A stretch of DNA of 64,000 bases from Physcia stellaris (Eukaryota > Ascomycota > Lecanoromycetes > Caliciales > Physciaceae), in contig JABSSW010000022.1 of assembly GCA_018902385.1 (NCBI GenBank), positions 434,001 to 498,000 on the forward strand, written 5' to 3'. The position numbers and the translations under genes are program-made. The notes under the pieces were generated by a model. It was not told the DNA's origin. It did no database searches and saw nothing but the letters and a program-made list of their open reading frames with translations. This document shows positions 1 through 9,857 of the stretch, in pieces. Positions within the stretch are counted from its first letter, which is position 1, and each line of letters begins with the position of its first letter.

Positions 1-451
1 GGGTCCACGCCAAGGCATGATTGTAATTGCAAAACGATTGGATTTTGCAAACGATTGAGTTTGAAATGCGATTCAATACAATTACAATCATTTGAAAACG
101 ACTATTATAGCGTCAAGTCAATGTCTGCAACTGCATCCGGTTCGAAACAATGCTTGATAGTATTTTATTACCGCTCAACCCTCCGAGGACCATTCCCGAG
201 CACCCCATTTGCCCGCTAAGGTATCAGCAAAATTCGCCGCCATAATTGCGCGGCCCGATTGGTCCGTAGAATAATTAACGCCGGTCACCATGGTTAAATC
301 CGAAAAGCTTCAAGGCTGCTGAAAATGAAACTGCTTCGCCAAAGTAAAGTAGAACACCTTCATAAGAGCTTACTATCCAGTTTGGCTGCCTCTTCTTGTC
401 GGAATTGAGCCTGATGAAGACGTCCACTAGGTGCACCACCAATCGTTTGCG
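1..451. other. Upstream region, no gene recognised
   Basis: I see no coding frame with family resemblance, no repeat and no RNA gene here. The 3' part presumably holds the promoter of the Tfb4 gene that follows. Confidence 0.4.
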
Positions 452-1665
452 ATGGACGCGATCGATAGCTCAGAGCATTATGCAAAAACGAAGGAGGGTG
501 CGTGATGAAACGATGAAGGCTTAAGTACCTCTACGAGTCTGACGATCTCAACACAGAGCCGCCTGCTTCACTCCTCGTCATCATCCTCGACACAAACCCT
601 CACGGCTGGGCTCTCCTCGGCAACGATCTTCCCCTTCCAACCGCCATCTCCAATCTTTGCGTCTTCATCAACGCGCATCTAGCCTTCAACGACGCAAACA
701 AAGTCGCCGTCATAGCCAGCCACTCCAAGCGCGCCGTCTTCCTCTACCCTCCTCCCCCTTCGTCCTCGAAAACTTCCAACGGGTCTACAACACAGAATGG
801 CTCCGCCTCCGACATCGAGATGGCAGATGCCGCCAACGGCCACCCTCCAATCCCCCAAACCTCCCCTTCAGACGCAAACCAATACCGCCCCTTCCGCCTC
901 GTCCAAGAAACTCTCTTCTCCTCCCTTAAAACCCTCATGGAAACCACAACCCCCGACTCCCTCTCGCCCACAACCTCCATAGCCGGCGCACTCACCCTCG
1001 CCCTCACCTACATCAACAAGCAAACCTTGCTCGCGAACTCCATCCTCCCTTCCAACGCAACTGGCGCTCAGGGGTCAAGCCTCGAGAATGCGCCGATACT
1101 GCTGACATCCCGCATCCTGATCCTCTCCGTGAGCGGCGACCTGGCACATCAGTACATACCAATGATGAACACCATCTTCGCGTGCCAGCGCATGTCGATA
1201 CCGATCGACATTGCGAAAGTAGCGGGCGATACGGTGTTCCTGCAACAGGCGTCCGACGCGACGAAAGGCATATTCATGCAGCTGGAGCATCCGCAGGGGC
1301 TGTTGCAATATTTGATGATGGGGTTCTTACCGGACGCGACAAGCCGGCGCTTTCTCATCAGTCCGACGCAGGCGGGGGTGGATTTCAGGGCGGCGTGTTT
1401 CTGTCATCGCAAGGTTATCGATACGGGTTACGTTTGCAGCATCTGCTTGAGCAGTAAGTCCGATCAGATTGGGCTTTTCGTGTCCTTTGCGCGTCCCAAT
1501 AGGTACTGATGTATTGCAGTCTTTTGTTCGCCACCCCAGGGCTCCATATGCCTGACCTGTGGCACCCACTTGTCGTCTATGGACTATGGCAAGGCGCCGG
1601 TCGTAGTTGCTAGGAAAAAGAAGAAGGGAAAGGCAAAGGAGAAGGTAGCGGGTGCGCAAGGTTGA
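452..1665 (+). CDS. TFB4: TFIIH core subunit Tfb4 (p34)
   Basis: Three exons: 452-497, 557-1453 and 1520-1665 (362 aa). The phases agree at both introns (GTGCGT...CACAG and GTAAGT...TGCAG). Family knowledge: Tfb4/p34 is a structural subunit of the TFIIH core, with a von Willebrand A-like fold and a C-terminal zinc-binding region, and acts in RNA polymerase II initiation and nucleotide excision repair in the nucleus. Seen here: the opening strand LLVIILDTNPHGWALL, the central ILILSVSGD and MNTIFACQR segments, and a C-terminal Cys cluster (CFCHRK, CSICLS, CLTCGTH) followed by a Lys-rich tail. The last exon supplies the second half of the zinc region. The start at 452 is chosen because the first exon then joins in phase to the conserved core. 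An S/T/N-rich insertion lies near residues 80-110. Identification is firm. Confidence 0.93.
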
Positions 1666-2107
1666 GGGAGTTGGGGTTTAATCATGTCTGCATTCAAGAG
1701 GCGTTTGATACCCGAACTGCATATATTGGCGTGCGTAATGATAGACTTTTATGTCTAACCTATGGCGCAACAAAACTAAAAATCATCATAAGACTTTGAA
1801 AGAAGGGGCCTTCTCGAGTAAAGATGGAGCATTAGGGAGCTAAGGTCGACTGCAGGTAGTGAGGCGGATGATCCTACAACAGCAAGGCAAGCTCGTAAGC
1901 AACAGCCGCCCAAACAAGCACAAGAGCTCAAGGCACCATATCATCAAACCGTGCTGGATCAATTGACAGCAATAACCAACTCCAAGCGCCGACAACCGCT
2001 TAGACCTTAGAAGGTAGTAACAGCAGCAGCAAGACCAGCGTTAAAAGACCAGCTCGCCTGCACGGAGATTGCACGCCATCGTGGGCTCTTCGAACACCAA
2101 ACGCGGT
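1666..2107. other. Convergent intergenic region
   Basis: The 442 bp between two convergent gene ends hold no supported coding frame. They presumably carry the 3' UTRs of both neighbours. Confidence 0.5.
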
Positions 2108-4211
2108 CTAGGTTCCAGCCTGCGGATCCGTCTCTTCGGTTGAGTTCGTCCTGGTCCGATTCTTTAAAAACTGGATTTTCTTCGCACGTTTCGAGGGAGG
2201 TGCCGAAGGTTCATCCTTTGAAGCTGGCCAGCTTGAATTGCGCAAGCTGGCACGATGGTGCTTACAGACACGGCCACCAGTGATGATGCGTGCATCACCT
2301 CGTCCACGAGACATGACAGACTTCGGCTTATAGTCCAGTGATGACATCGATCCTACAGCCTAGACTATGTTAGCTGCTATTATTTTATACTTGAGTAATG
2401 GGATGAATGTACGAATGAGTCAGTGTTGTGCGCAAAATATAACCATACTCCATCGGAAGTCTTTTTGACGCCCAGGATGCCGATAGCACCAGCAGAGTGA
2501 CTGTGCCTCACGCTTGGGTGTCCTGTAATGGGTCAACTGTTAGCATCTGTCTGCAAAGTCAAACATCATGATCGAATGCTTACCCATGAAATCCCTTTCG
2601 ACAAATCCTTTCATGGCTGCATCATCATCTGCGGGCTCATCACCACCTTGATGACTCTTTCTATCGCTCCGGTAAAGGCGGTTAGCACAAGTGGTGGCTG
2701 CCATAGTCGTCGCCATGTGCTCGCCAGTACCGCTGGTGACGGTAGCAACGCAAACTTTGTCGGAATCAAACGGGTCAATGGGTATGACTGCGGTTCCAAT
2801 CCCAACTAGGGCCGCAGGACCAACACGTCCACCATGTTTCATACCAATACCACCTGACGACGACCCAGCAGCGATATTTCCAAAGCAGTCAACAGCTATG
2901 GCACCAACGGTATCTGTGATGTCATCTTCCGCATCACCTTCCTTGAAGGTCGAATGTCCACAGGTATTCTTATTCTCAGGAGCAGAATGCAGAGGTGCAG
3001 TGGCAACGTCAGTCATTAAGATATCAGAACGCGGAGAACCCTGAGTTTTGTCCGCAGAGCTAGCGTCATCTTCCATGCTCACGTTGTGCCGAGTGTCAAG
3101 AGGCCTGAGCCATGATGATTCATCGTCATCGACAAAGCTTCCCTCGTCTTCGTTATCGGTCAATTCTGTGTCGCTATAAGCCTGGCCATCGTTCCCATGA
3201 TCCCCAAGCTTAATCTCTTGCCAGGATCTAGTCTCAAAATCGTTGTTGCCGCTGTCGGTAGAAAGCTGAAGCTGCAAGTCTTGGGCGGCTAATTTGAGCT
3301 GTGTACCTGAACGAATATTGTTATGCGGAAGCACTCTCCCATCTGCTTCCGAGATGGCTTCGAGCCTGCTGTCCAACTCAGGATCGATAGGACTCATGCG
3401 GGGCGAATAGGGCTGACTCTCGTTCCAACAATGAGCCAATTGGCTATAGCTTGGATCATCTAGGGGTAACGAATCCAATTTAGCTTTTAGTGCTTCTTGC
3501 TCCTTATGGCTGTTCGCATTAAATGACCGTGGGAATATTGAGTCGGATGCTGCTCTCTTCGCTTCGTCTTCTTGACTCTTGATGTACATTCGTTCGATGT
3601 CTGCCCTCCATTTTTGGTAGCGATCATGAGCTGACACGGAGACAAGTGCGTCGGGGGCAGCACAGGTACTCCCTTTTCCGCCGCAAAGTCCGTGGCTCCA
3701 GCACCGACAAGCAAATTTGGAGGTACTCGTTTGAGCGAAAGCGGTTGGGTAGAGTGCTCCAGGATTAGGCGCGCGACGTGGATAGGATTTCGAATTTCTG
3801 ACTTTTCGTAAGCTCATATAATTATCGGAGTGTAGGCATGGCCTACTTCCCATAGCACCAACAGCCCCACTGCGTCCGAAATGGTCCACTATGGTAGCGT
3901 CACACTCTACCTCACCATGCATTGTCAGGTTGCTCCCGAATCCAGCGTTGGTGATCTCTTTGTCTTCAAGAGACCGGATTGCCATCTCTACTGCTTCCAC
4001 AGCACTGCCACCGTTGTTAAGGAATGTCATCGCTGATTTGCAAGCACTATAGTAGATCAGCATAAAGCTGCTACCGAGGTCGCGATAACGACGTGAATCA
4101 TCACGAACGTGTGACTTACTCTTCGCATGCTTGCAGGTGAATTCTCTCATTCTGTACGCTGTGATAGCCTGCTCCAGCGTGGACGAAGATCGCGCATACA
4201 TCACCGCCCAT
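2108..4211 (-). CDS. Taspase-like threonine peptidase (Ntn hydrolase), frame interrupted once
   Basis: Five exons on the minus strand: 4211-4120, 4046-3847, 3797-2584, 2522-2413 and 2359-2108. Family knowledge: asparaginase-2/taspase-type N-terminal nucleophile hydrolases cleave themselves before a Thr that becomes the nucleophile. Seen: the N-terminal FVHAGAGYHS, then EITNAGFGSNLTMHGEVECD, the self-cleavage site DTVGAIAVD (nucleophile Thr), GGRVGPAALVG, the GTGEHMATTMAA substrate loop and the C-terminal AHNTDSFAVGSM. A long acidic/Ser-rich linker (roughly residues 190-390) precedes the catalytic Thr, as in fungal taspase-like proteins. The frame changes by one base in a five-C run (five G on the plus strand, 3653-3657). 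Adding one base makes the exon sum 1869 nt, 622 aa, with all phases consistent. This is either a sequencing slip or a real frameshift. An upstream in-frame Met at 4343 is an alternative start. Confidence 0.85.
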
Positions 4212-5019
4212 CCTTCGCCGACGGCCAGGCTTGATACGGGCACCACCGGGCATGTCGAGAGGGTACTTTGTGCCCCTTGGTAGTGCGACCGTTTTAGACT
4301 GAAGTTTTCGTGCTCCAGAATTTGAGACCTGTAGGAATCTCACGCAGGAAGAGAGCCTGAAAATTGCGTGGTGAATTATTCGCCTAAGCCCGCGGCCACT
4401 GAAGACGCGGCACTACCAGACTTGATAGATTATCTGTGAGCTTAGGACTTGGTACGAGAAGACTGTGAAGGGTGATCGTGTTATTGGACCCTGGTATTTG
4501 ATGAATGGACAACACTAAGGTACTACTTGCAATCCCTCAAACCACGGAGTATGGCCAAAGGAGTGTTCTCCCCAATTGTTAAAGTGATGAACGGAATAGT
4601 ATCGGAGGCTTTGATGATTGAAGGTGTGGGTGGCCTGAGTGAGGGATTAGAAAGAAGTTGCCAGTCCTAGACACCATACATGAATGGCCAGCATTCGTGT
4701 CTAGAACCAGTTGGATTAAGAATGGGCTACTCAATCAATTAAAAGAGCGTCTTTTGCCATTGTTGGCAATGGCGACAATAGTAGGAGAAGTGAGAATAGT
4801 GGTGAAGCACTCGGGGAGATTTATGTTAGGAGACCAAATTCACGCTTCTTTGGCACAGATCCTGGTTACTCTGACCACAACAGCTTACAACATGAGCACC
4901 TGCCAAATGAAACATTCTCTAAGGAAGCTTAAGGTTTTGTGTGAAGGAAAGAGTCCACCGCTGCAGCAACAATCACATGAGGCAAGATTGCTCCTTCCAG
5001 ATGATTTTGGATTTCCGAT
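4212..5019. other. Intergenic region with an unsupported ORF
   Basis: The 5' part is the presumed promoter of the taspase-like gene. A 131-codon plus-strand frame (4658-5053) has no family resemblance, shows no neighbouring exons and ends inside the inverted repeat that follows, so I do not call it a gene. Confidence 0.4.
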
Positions 5020-5331
5020 GTGCAGAACTCTTGCAATTGCTTGGCACTCGTAGATCTTTTTTACCCCGAGTTCCTCACCAAGATTTCATATCAAACCTAA
5101 CCCTGAAACGAAAAAAGTCTGACATTTGATCATGTCAAATTTTCAACTTGATCAATACGTTGTCATTCGATATCAAATTTACTATTTCATTTTTGTATCG
5201 ATCATATTATCGAACAAACGTGTTTGAATAATAAATCATGTTGTTAACGTCGAGTTACATCGACTGAGAATCTTGAATCTGTTGGGGTAAAAAAGATCTA
5301 CGAGTGCCAAGCAATTGCAAGAGTTCTGCAC
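5020..5331. repeat. Perfect 48-bp inverted repeat around a 216-bp AT-rich spacer (MITE or fold-back-like)
   Basis: Positions 5020-5067 and 5284-5331 are perfect inverted copies over 48 bp, beginning GTGCAGAACTCTTGCAATTG on the left arm. The 216-bp spacer is AT-rich and has no long reading frame. The overall 312 bp fits a small non-autonomous inverted-repeat element, but I could not find a clear target-site duplication. A local inverted duplication is the alternative. It sits 170 bp beyond the 3' end of the CXXC zinc-binding gene. Confidence 0.75.
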
Positions 5332-5500
5332 CCGAGAAATGGTTCCCTCGTTCCCTGGCCTACAGAGCCTAGCGCGATTGCCGGTCGATCATCAACAGCA
5401 TTGCTCTCATTGGCCACACATCATTGCGATCATCTTCTTGCGAAGAGCTCTTCGCAAGATTGTGCTATTGAGCAATCCCATGAGGCATCCTTCCTTCATT

Positions 5501-6179
5501 TCACGCTCGACGAATCTCCCATCTGACATCCTTGACGCTGACCTCTTCTCCGGCTTTCTCGTCATAGTCGAACCACTCCCCTTCCTGCAGGTCAATCCCG
5601 GAAAACTTGGTTGAAGACTCCAAGCCTTTTGCAATCCATTCACCCTTCTCATTTGTGAGTGATGTTTCTGTCTGGGGAACAGATTTGATCTACTTCGGCC
5701 TTGAAATCGAGAAATTCCAGCCCACGGCAATCAATTTCCAGAATGTTTTGTCGTTTTGGAGGAGACGCATGGGGATATACGGCTGGTACATTCTTGATGT
5801 TGGCTGTGCTCTCCCTCTTGAAGGGGAGTCAGCAAAGCTGGAAATCAGACAAAGACTGTTGTATACCTTGCAGGACTTGCATTTCCAGACAAAATTTGCC
5901 TCGCCCCTACTTCCAGACATCTCGTTGCTTTCCTGCCTTTGTGTAAGATATTACCACCAACGTAAGGAAGCCTCGACTGACGAATCGACTTATGCTGACC
6001 CAATTGGGGTGGGTCTCTCGACATGATGTGCATTGGACCCGAAACGTATAAAAGTAAGGTTCCTCCGCTGTGTCAAGCGGCTGGAGATCTGTAATCCTGT
6101 ACAAACTCTAGCATTGGTTCTCCGTAGAAACCGGGCAGTTTTACCCTGAGAGATCCGCCGTTAAGGTCAGCGAAAGCAT
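5501..6179 (-). CDS. CXXC-motif zinc-binding protein (DUF866/UPF0587 family, CZIB-like)
   Basis: Five small exons on the minus strand: 6179-6145, 6096-5982, 5932-5867, 5816-5694 and 5647-5501. Together they give 161 aa, matching the usual family length of about 160. All phases agree. Seen: start MLSLTLTADLSG, then TDLQPLDTAEEPYFYTF, the first metal pair CTSC, NEMSGSRGEANFVWKC, the second pair CKSC, then EIDCRGLEF, GEWFDYDEKAGEEVS and the end WEIRRA. Family knowledge: small conserved eukaryotic proteins (yeast YCR090C, human C1orf123/CZIB) that bind zinc through two CxxC pairs. Their exact role is not well established. No exon is long enough to stand out on its own, so the gene is easily missed. 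The upstream PPR gene is divergent and its start lies about 200 bp away. Confidence 0.9.
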
Positions 6180-6381
6180 ACTTTGGGGTAGTGAATACCG
6201 GTAAATGTACCTCTGCTTGTAGATGGTTGGCTGGGGTTAGGTTTGAGGCTCGATTTTCTGGCTTGGCGTTTTCGGATGGAAATCGTTACCTCTGGCTGGT
6301 GTATGAAAAACCGCAACAGGCCTTCTTCAACCACCGGTTTCCTTAAGGATGTTCTGAATATGAGGCTCCAGCCTTCCGGAA

Positions 6382-9300
6382 ATGCAAACATTGTGGGCTC
6401 GCGCTGCGCACATCAGATGCACCTGCAACTGCACATCTTGTCACTCTCCAACTGCATTTTTGAACCGTCGGGTTACCTCCACGGCATTCAGGAAGCCTAT
6501 TCGATTCCGAGATGTCTTTACCGTGTTCTATTCTTCTATTCTAACCTCAGCCGCCATAGCAGATATCCGCCGCAAAGAAGTGGCGAAAGCAGAGTTAGAG
6601 AAGTCGATCAAGGAAGCAAGAGATGATTTGAAAGCATTAGAAGAACAGCAGCAGGCAAGGCTTGCAGCAATCGCATTGCGGGATGATGATACCGTCCAAC
6701 CACCTTGTGCTTCTCAAGGTTCCTGGCATGATGTGTTTCAATGGTCGAAATGGATGATGGCTGAGAGGAAAAGAATGGGCTTCCAAGATTTGAAAGGTCC
6801 GCCATTGACCTTACTGGAGGAACTTTCCACATCAGAGATCGAAGAATTGATGCATGATAGATACATCAGTCGGCTGAGTTCAGCAAATGGGGAACACTTG
6901 TGGTGCTCAACAGATGGCTACGGGAGAATATCTATCAAAAAGGTCAAGACACTCGAATGGTCTATTCGGAAGCTCGTTCATCGCCTGTTACTTTCAACTC
7001 TCGAAGAAACAGGGGCTTGGCGAGAGGCGCAAAGTGAAGGAGCTCACGGGGACAGCCAATTACCACCAGAGGCAACTCTTAGTAGCGATAAGCTGAGAGA
7101 AAAGATCGAGGATTGTGAGAAGCGACTTTGCTTTTTAAAACGCCACACGTCGAATAAAGAGTATTGGTATAGATTCAGTTCTCCGGATTCGCCCGTTTAT
7201 TCTCGCAGATCCACACGCGTACAACGAGCGGATTCGCTGAACATCGAGCTTGACCGCATCTTTAAATCATTCAGAAGGACAAATGAGGGAAAGGATACAT
7301 TAGTACAAGAAATCTGTTATGCCTTGCTCTCCTCATATACGCATCCAGACGTTCATACTTATAACATCCTTATTCTCCACCTGTTCAATCTTAAACAAAT
7401 GGACGACGTAGCGGCTGTTATCACATCTCTGCAGGAGAGCCATACTCGGCCAAATGAAGTCACTCTTTCTGCGATGTTAAATTTCTATACTGCTAATGGC
7501 AATCGAGAGGGCTTCACTAAACTTCTTCAACAAATGAAGGGGCGCCAGGGCGGACTATTTCTTGCTCATCCAGCAACTACCATCAGTACAGCATTCCCAG
7601 GTCGATATAAAAGAAAAATCTCAAGAGTGGCAATGCAACCTGTCAAGATCAGCGAAGAAGAGGAAGAGTTCTACTACGAGCGAGGAGGCTACAAATTTCG
7701 ACCTTCGGGGCTCCAACCACTGGCAGATTACCATTCTACCCGGAAAATAGTTCAAGGAGCAAGAATGACCTTACTCAATCAAACCGTTTATGGAGCATTG
7801 ATACATGGGGCGCTCCAATTCCTGGGTTCTGGACAAGCAATGAAATACTACCGCCAAATGGTCAACGACGGCTGGGAAACATCGAGAAGGCTGCTTCTTG
7901 AAATCCTCCATTACTGCAGCAACAAGGACGAATGGGAAGATGGGTGCACCGTTTGGCAGGAGCTCTGTAACCTCCCCGAAGGTCCCGACCGAACATCAAT
8001 TGTTTGGATGCTTAAACTGTGCCGCAGTCGCGGGGAACATGTACGCTTCGGTGAGGTCCTAGAATATTGCGTACGGCGAAACTTAATTCCCCCAACTGTT
8101 TGGCAGTTTCCGAGACTGGCTACCGATGTGGGCATCATCAGCGTCGCCAAGCTCATGCGAGCTGCAGATATTCTATTCTCTGCCAAGCTATTAAGTCCCC
8201 CATTTACGCTCGCATTGGATTTTTTGGACCGTAGCCTCGAAGCTCTCGGCTACCGCATAGCGAACACTGCTATAGAGGTGGCAGCCACGAACTTCAACGC
8301 GTGTCCATCTATCAATAGTGACACAGGGTTTAACGTGTATCTCCGGATCAGAGAATTGCATCGAGAAAGCCCGGCAGCCTGCGAGGACAAAGCACGTCGC
8401 AAAGTTCTTCAAGGTCTGAAGGAGAAAAACCAGCGGGTTACAGAGGGACAGGACGATGATGTAGAGGAGCTTCCTTTCGAGAATTGTGCAATTCTAAGTT
8501 GCGGTTGCTGTGATGCCAACTTTACATCAGTAGACGATCTCCATGCCCATCTAATCATGTGTTCTTCACCCAATGTTACTAATGCCAGCAGTGATATTGT
8601 TCTGGAAAGAAGTGCACCAACTTCAAAAGTCATGGAGTCCGTAGAACCCTCCCTAGGTCGAGAGGCTTCACCCGCTCCAAGACAGCAATTAGCAAGTTTC
8701 AACGCAAGCGAAGGTATGGGGGTTAGAAACCCTTTGCCCAATCCAGAGCAGCATTTAGCCAGCTTCTGTGCAACTGAGGGAGTGCAAGCCGGGTTATCCG
8801 AACACAATAGCCCAAAGTCAATGGCAGAATCACCCAGCAACCATGTCACAACTGTAAACCCGGATTTAACTCGAGAGATGGTTACTCGCGATAATAGAGC
8901 AGCGAATATAGAGCAGCTCAAAATGAACGAGTCGACAACGATATCCCGTGGCAATTCGCCACCAGCGGACCTCGCTAACATCGAAATGCGTCGTTTATCA
9001 GCCCAGTACTCCGCAGCCGACAGGAAACGAAGACTGCTGGCATTGAGTCGACCTATCAGCCGTGCCGAACCGCGCAGGACTCCCCCCCCTGAGAGCCCTC
9101 AGGAAGGTTCCAAGATACGCGTGATCCTTGATTATGATATTGGATCTCAACCTGAGGAGGATCAGTCTGTGACCGAATCAGATGATAAATCAGATGATAC
9201 CCAACAGATTCTGCATTACCAGCTTCGTCGTGTCAACACTGACGCACCTCTGATTGACCTACCTTTAATCCGAGATGTCCCGTCGAGCGACTGTCCCAAG

Positions 9301-9432
9301 CCGCCTTCACCAAGCGACGGGCTTGCGATCAGACGTTACCCAACCTGGGGTCCTTCGCGAGAGAAGGCCATGCAGCTACAGCATGAACATCGTGGGCCAC
9401 AGTACGATACAATATCTGTAGAAGATAGATAG
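6382..9432 (+). CDS. PPR-type mitochondrial protein with a C-terminal Cys/His cluster
   Basis: Single exon, 1016 aa. The N-terminus is basic and Ser/Thr/Arg-rich with little acidic content, consistent with a mitochondrial targeting sequence. It contains Cys pairs (CTCNCTSC). A coiled-coil-like charged helix follows at residues 60-95 (KEVAKAELEKSIKEARDDL). Around residues 320-385 the helical-repeat pattern HTYNILILHLFNLKQMDDV...RPNEVTLSAMLNFY is typical of pentatricopeptide repeats. Further repeat-like helices run to about residue 600. At about residues 700-725 there is a C/H cluster (CGCCDANFTSVDDLHAHLIMC). The last 280 residues are disordered, Ser/Pro-rich and acidic. Family knowledge: fungal PPR proteins bind organelle RNA for processing, stability or translation. 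The specific RNA target cannot be inferred here. Confidence 0.82.
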   Translation: MQTLWARAAHIRCTCNCTSCHSPTAFLNRRVTSTAFRKPIRFRDVFTVFYSSILTSAAIADIRRKEVAKAELEKSIKEARDDLKALEEQQQARLAAIALRDDDTVQPPCASQGSWHDVFQWSKWMMAERKRMGFQDLKGPPLTLLEELSTSEIEELMHDRYISRLSSANGEHLWCSTDGYGRISIKKVKTLEWSIRKLVHRLLLSTLEETGAWREAQSEGAHGDSQLPPEATLSSDKLREKIEDCEKRLCFLKRHTSNKEYWYRFSSPDSPVYSRRSTRVQRADSLNIELDRIFKSFRRTNEGKDTLVQEICYALLSSYTHPDVHTYNILILHLFNLKQMDDVAAVITSLQESHTRPNEVTLSAMLNFYTANGNREGFTKLLQQMKGRQGGLFLAHPATTISTAFPGRYKRKISRVAMQPVKISEEEEEFYYERGGYKFRPSGLQPLADYHSTRKIVQGARMTLLNQTVYGALIHGALQFLGSGQAMKYYRQMVNDGWETSRRLLLEILHYCSNKDEWEDGCTVWQELCNLPEGPDRTSIVWMLKLCRSRGEHVRFGEVLEYCVRRNLIPPTVWQFPRLATDVGIISVAKLMRAADILFSAKLLSPPFTLALDFLDRSLEALGYRIANTAIEVAATNFNACPSINSDTGFNVYLRIRELHRESPAACEDKARRKVLQGLKEKNQRVTEGQDDDVEELPFENCAILSCGCCDANFTSVDDLHAHLIMCSSPNVTNASSDIVLERSAPTSKVMESVEPSLGREASPAPRQQLASFNASEGMGVRNPLPNPEQHLASFCATEGVQAGLSEHNSPKSMAESPSNHVTTVNPDLTREMVTRDNRAANIEQLKMNESTTISRGNSPPADLANIEMRRLSAQYSAADRKRRLLALSRPISRAEPRRTPPPESPQEGSKIRVILDYDIGSQPEEDQSVTESDDKSDDTQQILHYQLRRVNTDAPLIDLPLIRDVPSSDCPKPPSPSDGLAIRRYPTWGPSREKAMQLQHEHRGPQYDTISVEDR

Positions 9433-9857
9433 GTCATGATGAGAACGGTGTACTGGTGGAACATTTCGTGGTGTGATATACGCATGTATATCTCGGCGCT
9501 TCCAAGCATAATGAGAGAATGGTAGAGTTGCATATCTGCGGATGTGATACAATATAGTACATAATGTAACAAGAATGTAGATATTAGCGTCATTGCGTTG
9601 ACCGCGTAGTCTACTCGCCTGCAGAAGATCGTTTTTTATAGAGATCTTTCATAGCATCGGCTGAATCTCAGTCTGCCACAAATTCACACCAATCCACTTT
9701 TGATTCGAGCGGCCTCAGTCTGTACATACGAGAGTACTGAACATTCAATGTGGGAGACCTCGGCGAGTTTTTAACCACTGAGTTTCTCGATTGGCTTGAT
9801 ATTCATCTTGTGAGTCAGCACAGATGATAATAAAGAAGAAAACCAGTCTATAAGACC
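9433..9857. other. Convergent intergenic region
   Basis: The 425 bp between two convergent 3' ends hold no supported gene or repeat. Confidence 0.45.

Noticed and set aside
4658-5053. 131-codon plus-strand ORF
   Set aside because: It ends inside the inverted-repeat arm and shows no conserved pattern.
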